16,021 nucleotides of DNA from JBBRHF01 sp038223055 (GTDB taxonomy: Bacteria > Actinomycetota > Actinomycetes > JACCUZ01), in the NCBI GenBank assembly GCA_038223055.1, contig JBBRHF010000093.1, positions 1 to 16,021 of the forward strand, read 5' to 3'. Positions 6,250-12,007 of the stretch are shown one piece after another (the stretch's first letter is position 1; every line of letters begins with the position of its first letter). The notes under the pieces are model-generated. The model saw only the letters and a list, made by a program, of their open reading frames with translations, did no database searches and was not told the DNA's origin. Made by a program: the position numbers and the translations under genes.

Positions 6250-6513
6250 TCAACGACGCTGCTCGCTCACCAGGTCGGCCACCGGGCCGCGCGCGCGGAC
6301 CCGGCTGGCACTGCGCGCGGAAGGACGGTCAGAGCGGACCGGGCGGCTCAGCACGCCACGCTGGACGAGCTGCTCGAGCAACGGCGCCGCGTCCACAGCC
6401 AACAACCTCGCCACCGGAGTTCCTCGATCCGTCACAACGATCTCCTCGCCGGCCCGCGCCCGTTCGATCCACCTCGACAGCTCTGCGCGCAAAACACTGA
6501 TCGCCACGTCCAT
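6250..6513 (-). CDS. Phd/YefM-type antitoxin
   Basis: The protein is 87 residues from the ATG at 6513; a TTG one codon earlier is less likely. It begins MDVAISVLRAELSRWIERAR, then AGEEIVVTDRGTPVARLLAV, a full Phd/YefM domain, and ends with the toxin-binding tail VADLVSEQRR. It precedes the PIN toxin by six bases. A near-consensus TACACT box and an inverted repeat lie directly upstream, fitting autorepression by the TA complex. It is intact. Confidence 0.92.
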   Translation of the reverse strand: MDVAISVLRAELSRWIERARAGEEIVVTDRGTPVARLLAVDAAPLLEQLVQRGVLSRPVRSDRPSARSASRVRARGPVADLVSEQRR

Positions 6514-6521
6514 CAACCCAG

Positions 6522-6550
6522 TGTACAGGCGGCCACGTGCGATCTGTACA
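6522..6550 (-). promoter_or_regulatory. operator/promoter of the Phd-PIN operon
   Basis: A perfect 7-bp inverted repeat (TGTACAG / CTGTACA, 15 bases between arms) lies just upstream of the antitoxin ATG. The inner side contains TACACT seven bases before the start codon, which would serve as a -10 for a leaderless message, and TTGTAC in the distal arm could act as the -35 although the spacing is long (20). Its symmetry and place suggest the site bound by the antitoxin. Confidence 0.5.
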
Positions 6551-6589
6551 AGCGACGGTCCCGGTGGATGATCGGTCGGCGGGACGGTG

Positions 6590-6670
6590 CTATGTGCCGA
6601 TGATGGTCAGGCCCTCATGCTGGACGAAGTCTTGGAAGTCCTTGACGTTCAGCGTCAACGACCCCACCCG
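6590..6670 (-). pseudogene. orphan C-terminal piece of a VapC-type PIN toxin
   Basis: The - strand reads SLTLNVKDFQDFVQHEGLTI then IGT and a TAG at 6590-6592. TLNVKDF followed by a GLTI(I/V) strand is the usual end of many PIN toxins and comes from a different subfamily than the others in this window. Nothing upstream continues the domain. The IS remnant starts about 60 bases away on the other strand. Confidence 0.6.
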
Positions 6671-6732
6671 CGCGCATCTTTCGTGAGTCAACACGGTTCG
6701 TGGACTTGCCAGGTTAACGATTGTAAACTTCC

Positions 6733-7086
6733 GTGGTGGCGTTCGATGTCGACTGGACGTACGGGGCGGAGCACATGTGGTCCCGGCACCAGTGCGCGGG
6801 TTCCCCCGCGCCGGTCACCGGCATCGACTACCTGCAACTCGTCACCGACGCCCACCACCAGCAGGTCATCGCCGAAGAAACGGATCGGCTTCCACGCGCT
6901 CTACAGCCGCGGACCCGAAAACTGCGCACCCGAAAACTGCGCACCCGAAACTGCGCACCCGAACAGGTGGTCCTGACTGGGCAGCTGTCCCTTGACGACA
7001 TCGACATCGACATCGACAGCGACGACCACGTCGATGACCACGGCGGCGGCGCCCGCAGCGATCAGGGACGCGAGGACGTCCGGTGA
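6733..7086 (+). pseudogene. 3' part of an IS transposase gene
   Basis: The frame reads VAFDVDWTYGAEHMWSRHQC, GIDYLQLVTDAHHQQVIAEE, then VVLTGQLSLDDIDIDI and an acidic tail. This resembles, from memory, the C-terminus of Mu-type DDE transposases encoded just upstream of an ExeA-type ATPase in actinobacterial insertion sequences. The middle shows two compensating frame changes: the expected GFHALYSRGPENCAPENCA is in another frame, and the second change falls in a 15-bp tandem repeat. The catalytic core is missing, since only about 115 residues remain. The TGA overlaps the ATPase start as GTGA. Confidence 0.6.
6913..6956 (+). repeat. 15-bp tandem repeat, three units
   Basis: ACCCGAAAACTGCGC is repeated at 6913-6927 and 6928-6942. 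The third unit (6943-6956) has lost one A, and a fourth begins at 6957. In the likely ancestral frame it encodes PENCA repeats. Confidence 0.9.
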
Positions 7087-7265
7087 ACATCCAGCGCCTG
7101 CAATCGCATTACGGCTTCACCAGAATGCCCTTCGGCCGCAGCCTCGCGCCATCCATGCTGCACCGCCACAACGGGCACGCCGAGGCCGTGGCCCGCATCT
7201 CCTGGTGCGTGGACCAGTACGCCCTGGGCGTGGTCACCGGGGAGGTCGGCGCCGGCAAGACTGTC
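7083..7265 (+). pseudogene. ExeA-type AAA ATPase of an insertion sequence, truncated after Walker A
   Basis: From the GTG at 7083 the protein reads VNIQRLQSHYGFTRMPFGRS, then MLHRHNGHAEAVARISWCV and GVVTGEVGAGKTV. The YGF...PF start and the GEVGAGKT Walker A motif are typical of the ExeA/TniB-like ATPases that accompany Mu-type transposases. The family is about 260-280 residues; only 61 remain. Immediately after GKTV the sequence becomes the reverse-strand tail of a PIN toxin, so Walker B and the rest are lost. The frame runs on by chance to 7352. Confidence 0.8.
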
Positions 7266-7355
7266 AAGTGCCCGCCACGCTCAGGCCACGGAGGCGCGCT
7301 GCCTCCACCACTCGCCGATCGGCGTTTGCCAGGACCGTCGCCTGGCCGGTGATGG
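7264..7355 (-). repeat. PIN-toxin 3' tail repeat, copy 3
   Basis: On the - strand it reads SITGQATVLANADRRVVEAA then RLRGLSVAGT and a TGA at 7264-7266. It matches the 3' ends of the PIN genes at 3594-3684 and 4848-4938. This copy is a bare fragment without the rest of the toxin, placed at the break in the IS ATPase gene. Confidence 0.8.
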
Positions 7356-7395
7356 AGAGAATTGGCCAGCGGTCGAGGATGCCGGAGATCAGGTG

Positions 7396-7799
7396 TCATG
7401 ACAGTCGCTGAGCCTTCACGCTCGTCTCGAGAACGGACAGTCGCCACGGGCCGTCGCCTAGCTCGGTGATGAGCTCCTCAATCCGGTCCCAGTGCTTCAC
7501 CAGGAGGCGGTTGTAGTCCCAGTTGTTGAGGTCGCGCTTCACCGCGATGAGAACACACCGCAACCGGTTATCGACTATGGCCGCATGCTCACCGGGCCGG
7601 GTCCGGGTTCGCTTGTCTCGCAGGATCGCGATGAGACCCTCCCGGCCACGACGGGTATCCAGTCGTCGTCCAGAGCCCCGGGGACGAGTTCGGGGATGCC
7701 ACGATGCCCTGGGTGAACGGTGTCATGCCGCAGGTATTCATACGCCTTGCCCACGCCCATGAGGCTCTCGTCGACGTAGAATCGCGTTCCCCCGGCCAT
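7396..7799 (-). pseudogene. VapC45-like PIN-like toxin with one frameshift
   Basis: From the ATG at 7799 the frame reads MAGGTRFYVDESLMGVGKAY, then HDTVHPGHRGIPELVPGALD and DDWIPVVAGR, the PIN-like layout with FYVDES holding the first acidic residue. At about 7640 (a GGGAGGG stretch on the - strand) it changes frame to EGLIAILRDKRTRTRPGEHA, AIVDNRLRCVLIAVKRDLNN and LETSVKAQRLS, ending at 7396. Together these give a full protein of about 134 residues, close to M. tuberculosis VapC45 (Rv2019) in size. It starts eight bases after the VapB45-like stop. The damage is one indel, so it is recent, a sequencing error or programmed frameshifting. Confidence 0.78.
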
Positions 7800-7807
7800 C
7801 GGTTCCG

Positions 7808-8503
7808 TCAGCTCGCAAGACGGCTGCGCTCGTAGTCCAGAGCGTCGAGGACCTGCTCGGTGTCGAGTTCGTACAGCGCGGCGATCATCTCGATGGGATC
7901 ACCGGCCCGATACTGCTCGGCGAGGACTTCGGTGGGCACGGCACGCACAGCCGGCTGACCGAATCGCTGCGTCGGGTCGATCCGCACAGCGCGGCTCGGC
8001 CCGAGAGGAAGAAAGCCGGCGACGATCTGGTCGTCGTAGCCTGGCACATCTGCAAAGTCGGCATTCTTCATGAACCGCCGGACCGTTCCGGAGAGGAGCA
8101 ATTGGCCGCGATCAGCGGCGACAACCAGGCGCACGCTCTCCTCAAGCTCGAGTTCCTGCTGAATGTCGTAGACGAGTTGCAGGCTTTCGTCGACGTAGGG
8201 GCGGACGTGGGCCAGGGGATAGTTCACACCGAAAATGTCGCGGAGTCGATCGACCACCGGGCGCAGCCTGAGCATCGGGACGCCGCCGTCGCGGTAGTCC
8301 GCGAGAAGCGAGGTCTCGACGTACTCGCCCCACGTCACGGCCTCGTGGCCGGTTGACGCTTCGCGAACGACAGGTGGGTAGGCTCTGCCGCTGCGCTGGT
8401 AGCCGTCGATCCAGCGACGGGCCGTGCCAGGGCTCAGGCGAAGTAGCTGGTCGACATCACCGAACCCGTAGGTGGGTCGTTCGAGGTAACGAACGCCAGC
8501 CAT
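7808..8503 (-). CDS. VapB45-like antitoxin (N-terminal HTH, C-terminal DUF433)
   Basis: The 231-residue protein begins MAGVRYLERPTYGFGDVDQL. Residues 1-60 form a MerR-like HTH region (LRLSPGTARRWIDGYQRSG), followed by WGEYVETSLLADYRDGGVPM. The C-terminal third is a DUF433 domain (VPTEVLAEQYRAGDPIEMIA, ALYELDTEQVLDALDYERS). Size, layout and the following VapC45-like gene resemble M. tuberculosis VapB45 (Rv2018). The ATG at 8503 is chosen because GGAGG lies seven bases before it; the longer frame to 8830 runs through an XRE relic in the wrong frame. Its toxin is frameshifted. A partial duplicate lies at 4472-4803. Confidence 0.85.
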   Translation of the reverse strand: MAGVRYLERPTYGFGDVDQLLRLSPGTARRWIDGYQRSGRAYPPVVREASTGHEAVTWGEYVETSLLADYRDGGVPMLRLRPVVDRLRDIFGVNYPLAHVRPYVDESLQLVYDIQQELELEESVRLVVAADRGQLLLSGTVRRFMKNADFADVPGYDDQIVAGFLPLGPSRAVRIDPTQRFGQPAVRAVPTEVLAEQYRAGDPIEMIAALYELDTEQVLDALDYERSRLAS

Positions 8504-8510
8504 GTCCCAT

Positions 8511-8515
8511 CCTCC
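8511..8515 (-). promoter_or_regulatory. Shine-Dalgarno site that fixes the VapB45-like start
   Basis: GGAGG on the - strand, seven bases before the ATG at 8503, rules out the longer frame. Confidence 0.8.
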
Positions 8516-8565
8516 GTGGTCGCTCCGCACGATAGATCTGGGGTCGGACACCAGTCTCGTGTGCA

Positions 8566-8823
8566 TCATGACACGACCCCCCTGGCCGGTCCGATGGTCG
8601 CGCTTCGTCGTAGGGCGGCGAGATCCACGTCGATCTCTTCGCCGTTCTCGAACGTCATGACGATGTGCGCCTGTCCGCCGAGCGCCCCGATGTAGGCGCT
8701 CAGTGTGGACAGAAGCAAGTCTTGGCGCTGCTCCGTCTTGGCGACTGCAACCTAGACACCGAGGGTCTGCGCGAGTTCGGACTGGGTCAGCTCTGCGGCC
8801 TTCCGTAGCGCCGCAAGGCTCAA
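8566..8823 (-). pseudogene. XRE-family HTH antitoxin with a nonsense codon
   Basis: The - strand reads LSLAALRKAAELTQSELAQT then LGV, an in-frame TAG at 8752-8754, and VAVAKTEQRQDLLLSTLSAY, ALGGQAHIVMTFENGEEIDV and a TGA at 8566. This is the HigA-like pattern of an XRE helix-turn-helix followed by a short C-terminal strand region. The stop sits where the family has SQ (GVSQVAV), so a Gln codon probably became TAG and the neighbouring Ser was lost. The frame is otherwise intact from end to end. No HigB/RelE toxin is next to it. At its N-terminus it is joined in frame to a DUF433 fragment. Confidence 0.8.
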
Positions 8824-8833
8824 CTTGCAAGTT
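8822..8833. promoter_or_regulatory. perfect 12-bp palindrome, possible operator
   Basis: AACTTGCAAGTT is its own reverse complement and lies at the start of the XRE antitoxin relic. XRE antitoxins commonly bind short palindromes at their own start, so this may be its operator. Confidence 0.4.
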
Positions 8834-8847
8834 ATTGCACCCGCTGA

Positions 8848-8895
8848 CCGACCGATCGGCACCTCACGCTCGTTGACGATCGCGGCTGCATACTC
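8848..8895 (-). repeat. DUF433 C-terminal fragment (third copy)
   Basis: The - strand encodes EYAAAIVNEREVPIGRSAG, matching EYAAAIVNEREVRIARPA of the gene at 2070-2321 and the relic at 303-485. Only about 48 bp remain. Confidence 0.8.
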
Positions 8896-8899
8896 CGTA

Positions 8900-9745
8900 T
8901 GGCCTCGTCGAAAGGACACGGGCCCCGCCATAGTCATACAAGACCCGACGTGGGCGGCAATCTCGCTGCCGCGGTGTGGGTTTCCGTCCGTCTCGCCAAG
9001 GCCAGGGCTGTCCTGCCGCGTTCGGGCCCTCGGCCTACGGCCGACCGCCGAGGACCGAGGACCGAGGACCCATCCTGCTGTCACCTTGGGCGGCCGGGCG
9101 GGTCGCTAACAGTTGCCGTCAGGATCGACCTCGCAGGCACAACCCCATGTCGGTGGCCGCCAGTAAGGTCCGCGAACTGGCTCAAACACGTGAAGGGACC
9201 GGGCGTGACCGGACTCCATGAGACTACGGTTTGCGTGCCGATCCCGGTCTTCCTACGGGAAGCAAGCACGACCAGGCGGTCCTGTACTCGGAAGTCCGGG
9301 CAGCCGGCGTCGCAGACATCCTCACCTATGAACACCTGCCCGCGCGATCCGAACCGCTGCTGTGGATCCCTACGCGGTCGCGTGGTGCTGGACTCATGGG
9401 AGAGCATGGCAGGACCGGATCGCTCCGGTCGTTACGGACGTCAGGAAACTGTGAAGTGCGCGAAGCCCGGCTCGCCCACCGTCCGGAGGGCTGCCGGGCT
9501 CACTTCAGGGCGCTATTGCGCCCAGCAACTAGACCATAGGGCCGAGCCCCGACAACGTCAACGCACCGCCGCGAAGTCACAGGTCGCCGTGCGAGATCAG
9601 CCACCCGGGAGGCGTCGGGCGCACGATTGGCGACTGCGCCGCTTGCGAGCGGTAGCGCCCGCAGCTCGGGATCACCGTCGTACTCCAGTTGAGCCTCGGT
9701 CACCACGTGAGCGGGCTGCAGCAGCAGGCTGCCGTCGAAGCTAGC
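8900..9745. other. 845-bp stretch without a convincing gene
   Basis: Open frames exist on both strands but none shows a family I know or a good ribosome binding site. Possible debris includes + strand MSVAASKVRELAQTREG (from 9154), + strand AVLYSEVRAAGVADILTYEH (about 9275-9340), and - strand PAHVVTEAQLEYDGDPELRA (about 9660-9720). The last two look like real protein pieces. A short 7-bp tandem repeat (GGACCGA) lies near 9051-9070. Confidence 0.5.
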
Positions 9746-9747
9746 TT

Positions 9748-9777
9748 TTGTACATTTGACATTCTTAGACGTACAGT
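9748..9777 (+). promoter_or_regulatory. promoter of the relBE-type operon, probably leaderless
   Basis: TTGTAC at 9748-9753 and TACAGT at 9772-9777 are 18 bases apart, and the ATG follows seven bases after the -10. A TTGACA also occurs at 9756-9761 but has no matching -10. GTAC motifs in both boxes resemble those before the antitoxin at 6513. Confidence 0.5.
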
Positions 9778-9784
9778 TGCGCCC

Positions 9785-10045
9785 ATGGCTATCGAGATGC
9801 CGATGACCGAAGCCCGCGAGCGGTTCAGTGAGCTCGTCGAGACCGCAGCCCACGGTCCGGTGTTTCTCACCAAGCGCGGCCGCCGACAGGCCGTCGTGCT
9901 GAGCCCGACCGAGTACGAGCGACTCATGCAGGCCGACGAAGACTCGGATGACCTCGCCGCCGCCGATGCCGCGATGGCCGAGATCGTGGCCGGGGCGCAC
10001 CCGATCCCTTGGGAGCAGGTCAAGGCCGACCTCGGGCTGTCGTGA
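9785..10045 (+). CDS. RelB/Phd-YefM-type antitoxin
   Basis: The 86-residue protein begins MAIEMPMTEARERFSELVET, then AAHGPVFLTKRGRRQAVVLS and PTEYERLM, a clear Phd/YefM fold, and ends with a toxin-binding helix (AMAEIVAGAHPIPWEQVKAD). The ATG at 9785 follows a probable leaderless promoter, so no ribosome binding site is needed. Its stop overlaps the toxin start as GTGA. It is intact and lies on the + strand, unlike the other TA units, which points to separate acquisition. Confidence 0.92.
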   Translation: MAIEMPMTEARERFSELVETAAHGPVFLTKRGRRQAVVLSPTEYERLMQADEDSDDLAAADAAMAEIVAGAHPIPWEQVKADLGLS

Positions 10046-10305
10046 CCTACGCGGTCGAAGTTTCCCAGCCGGCAGCCAAGGCACTCGCCAAGATCGAGAG
10101 GAAGGCTCGGCTGCGCCTCGTCGGCGCGATCGAGTTGCTGGCCATCGACCCCCGGCCCCCCGCAGCGAAGATGCTCCGGGGTGGCGAGCACGGACGCTGG
10201 CGGGTGCGCGTCGGAGACTTTCGCATCGTGTACACCGTGCAGGACGACCGGTTGCTGGTCCTCGCGCTGCGCGTCGCCCATCGACGGGAGGTCTACAACG
10301 GCTGA
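10042..10305 (+). CDS. RelE/ParE-family toxin
   Basis: The 87-residue protein from the GTG at 10042 reads VTYAVEVSQPAAKALAKIER, then LAIDPRPPAAKMLRGGEHGR and WRVRVGDFRIVYTVQDDRLL, with VLALRVAHRREVY at the end. K-L-G-x-x-x-WRVRVGDFRIVY and the C-terminal AHRREVY are hallmarks of RelE toxins, which cut mRNA on the ribosome; ParE members instead poison gyrase. WRVRVGDFR and the HRREVY tail favour RelE. It is translated with the antitoxin by overlap. The gene is complete, making this the best candidate for a working TA pair along with 5818-6513. Confidence 0.92.
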   Translation: MTYAVEVSQPAAKALAKIERKARLRLVGAIELLAIDPRPPAAKMLRGGEHGRWRVRVGDFRIVYTVQDDRLLVLALRVAHRREVYNG

Positions 10306-10417
10306 CCGAGGACTGTGGTCGTCGCAAATCGGTGGCCCCGCGCCGCTTGACGCCCGGCCTGTTTGACCGGGGCGAGTCGCCGTCGACGATCGTGGCCAAT
10401 CAGGACCGGAAGTGAAG

Positions 10418-10444
10418 CAGCCGGGCGGGGCGCCCCGCCGGCTG
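10418..10444. terminator. hairpin between converging relE and fliA
   Basis: A GC-only inverted repeat (CAGCCGG...CCGGCTG arms around GGGGCGCCCC, one bulged G) lies between the two converging genes, 15 bases past the fliA stop. There is no T-run on either side, which is usual for actinobacterial terminators. It probably serves both strands. Confidence 0.6.
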
Positions 10445-10458
10445 AGGTTGCTCCCGCG

Positions 10459-11349
10459 TCAGGCCGAAAGCGCGACCGGCGCCGCCATGTTGACCGGGCG
10501 GGCACCGAGGCGGGCGCGGAAGTCGCTCTGCGCCGAGATCTGCGCGTAGTAGGACTCCCGCTTGCGCGCCGCGCACCCATCGGGCCGCCCCGAACCGTGC
10601 ACCAGGGTCGGCTCCAGCTGGGAGTTCATGCCGTCCTTGAGCAGCGCCAACGCCTCCGCGCGCAGCTGGGACACCCGCGACTCGGTGACTCCGAGCTCCG
10701 CGGCGATGGCGGCCATCGGGCGCTCCTCGAAGAAGTACTGCGTCACGACCGTGCGCAGCCGCTCGGGCAACACCAGCACCGCGTCGTGCAGGTAGCCGAT
10801 CCGCTCGTTGATCATCAGGTGCTCCTCGGGGCTCACGTCGCCCGCCGGCGCGACCCCGTCCAGCGCCGACGGGTCGGCGAACCCGTCCAGCGAGAGCACG
10901 ACCGCCCGGGCCACGTCGCCGTCGACGGCGCCGACCTGGGAGGTGGCCACCCCGAGGCTCGCCGCGATCTCGCCCTGCGTCGGCGTGCGTCCCAGCGTCG
11001 CCGCCAGTTTCTGGGTCGCCGTGGCCTGCTCGCGGGCCTTGGACCGGACCGACCGGCTCGCCCAGTCGCCGCTGCGCAGCTCGTCGATCAGCGCGCCCCG
11101 GATGCGGGTGCTCGCGAACCGGCCGAACGGCACTCCGCGGGACGGGTCGAACCCGCGTGCGGCAAACGCCAATGCCGACAGCCCGGCAGACGTCAGCTCG
11201 TCCCGACTCACATGAGCCGGCACCTTGCCGATCATCTGGGAGACCAGATATCCCACCAGTGCCAGGTTCGCGGTGACCAGCTGCTCCTCCTCGGCGCGGG
11301 TGAGCGAGGTCGCAAGAGGTGCCGGGGCAGAAACCGATGAGAACGTCAC
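10459..11349 (-). CDS. fliA: RNA polymerase sigma factor FliA (sigma-28)
   Basis: The protein is about 296 residues from a GTG at 11349. A GTG at 11376 would add nine. Counted from the upstream start, region 2 spans about residues 28-100 (ANLALVGYLVSQMIGK, SRDELTSAGLSALAFAARGF, FASTRIRGALIDELR), region 3 about 105-165 (LGRTPTQGEIAASLGV), and region 4 about 200-247 (VLPERLRTVVTQYFFEERPM, VTESRVSQLRAEALALL). This is the FliA/WhiG class; flgN-flgK-flgL-fliW beside it points to FliA. It directs late flagellar genes. It is divergent from flgN across a gap of about 170 bp. A basic tail of roughly 55 residues follows region 4, longer than in E. coli FliA. There is no frame damage. Confidence 0.9.
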   Translation of the reverse strand: MTFSSVSAPAPLATSLTRAEEEQLVTANLALVGYLVSQMIGKVPAHVSRDELTSAGLSALAFAARGFDPSRGVPFGRFASTRIRGALIDELRSGDWASRSVRSKAREQATATQKLAATLGRTPTQGEIAASLGVATSQVGAVDGDVARAVVLSLDGFADPSALDGVAPAGDVSPEEHLMINERIGYLHDAVLVLPERLRTVVTQYFFEERPMAAIAAELGVTESRVSQLRAEALALLKDGMNSQLEPTLVHGSGRPDGCAARKRESYYAQISAQSDFRARLGARPVNMAAPVALSA

Positions 11350-11522
11350 ACGATGTTCTTCGGCTCGGCCGACCACCGACCTTGAGCACCTGCCGCAAAC
11401 GGGTTCGAGAAAATGCTCAGGACCCCACGCCGTACGCCGATGAAGACCTTAGACGGACACCGGACCGGCAACACGACGGCTCCGGCAACCGACCACCGCC
11501 TCGCACGAGAAGGGCTCCGGAC
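11350..11522. promoter_or_regulatory. divergent promoter region between fliA and flgN
   Basis: The only sigma-28-like box I see is GCCGATGA at 11436-11443 on the + strand, one base off the E. coli FliA -10 (GCCGATAA). No good -35 stands at the usual distance (TCAGGACC at 11417-11424). The site faces flgN. I could not find a clear promoter for fliA. Confidence 0.3.
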
Positions 11523-12005
11523 ATGGGACTGGCCGAGGTGTCGAACATCCTCTGGCGCGAGCGGGAGATGCTCGAGCTGCTGCTGTTCAAGCTCGACGAG
11601 GAGCAGCTCATCCTGACCTCCAGCCGCACGCGCTGGCTCGCGCGCGCCACCAAAGAGGTCGAGATGGTGCTCGAGGAGATCCGCCGCACCGAGCTGGCCC
11701 GCGCCGTCGAGGTCGACAACGCCGGCACCGTGCTGGGTCTGGGCCCCAACCCGAGCCTCACCCGGCTGGCCGACGCCGCCCCCGAGCCGTGGCCCGACCT
11801 GCTGCGCGACCACCGGGTGGCCTTCCTCGCCCTCACCGCCGAGATCACCGAGCTCGCCGCGCACAACCGCGACCTGCTCACCAGCGGGCAGCTCGCCGCC
11901 CGCGACGCTCTGCTCTCCTTCACCGGCGAGGAACGCACCTACAGTCCCACCGGTGCCACCGTCACCTCCGGGCCGCGCCCGAGGCTGCTGGACGAGGCGA
12001 TGTAA
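11523..12005 (+). CDS. flgN: FlgN family flagellar export chaperone
   Basis: The 160-residue protein begins MGLAEVSNILWREREMLELL and continues LFKLDEEQLILTSSRTRWLA, with the long amphipathic helices of FlgN: paired Leu and charged residues, ending in TELAAHNRDLLTSGQLAARD and ALLSF. FlgN holds FlgK and FlgL before export and delivers them to the flagellar type III export gate. The genes for both clients follow directly. The ATG at 11523 has AGAAGG about nine bases upstream. The stop is two bases before the flgK GTG. First gene of the operon; intact. Confidence 0.88.
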   Translation: MGLAEVSNILWREREMLELLLFKLDEEQLILTSSRTRWLARATKEVEMVLEEIRRTELARAVEVDNAGTVLGLGPNPSLTRLADAAPEPWPDLLRDHRVAFLALTAEITELAAHNRDLLTSGQLAARDALLSFTGEERTYSPTGATVTSGPRPRLLDEAM

Positions 12006-12007
12006 CC

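Noticed and set aside
8504..8830. N-terminal extension of the VapB45-like gene to 340 codons
   Set aside because: The extension reads through the XRE relic in the wrong frame, and a GGAGG before the ATG at 8503 fixes the shorter start.
9500..10399. 299-codon open frame on the - strand
   Set aside because: Most of it is antisense to the intact RelB and RelE genes. Only its last part (9575-9720) may hold debris of an older gene.
10363..11340. 325-codon open frame on the + strand
   Set aside because: It is antisense to fliA and rich in Arg, Gly and Pro, with no recognisable domain.
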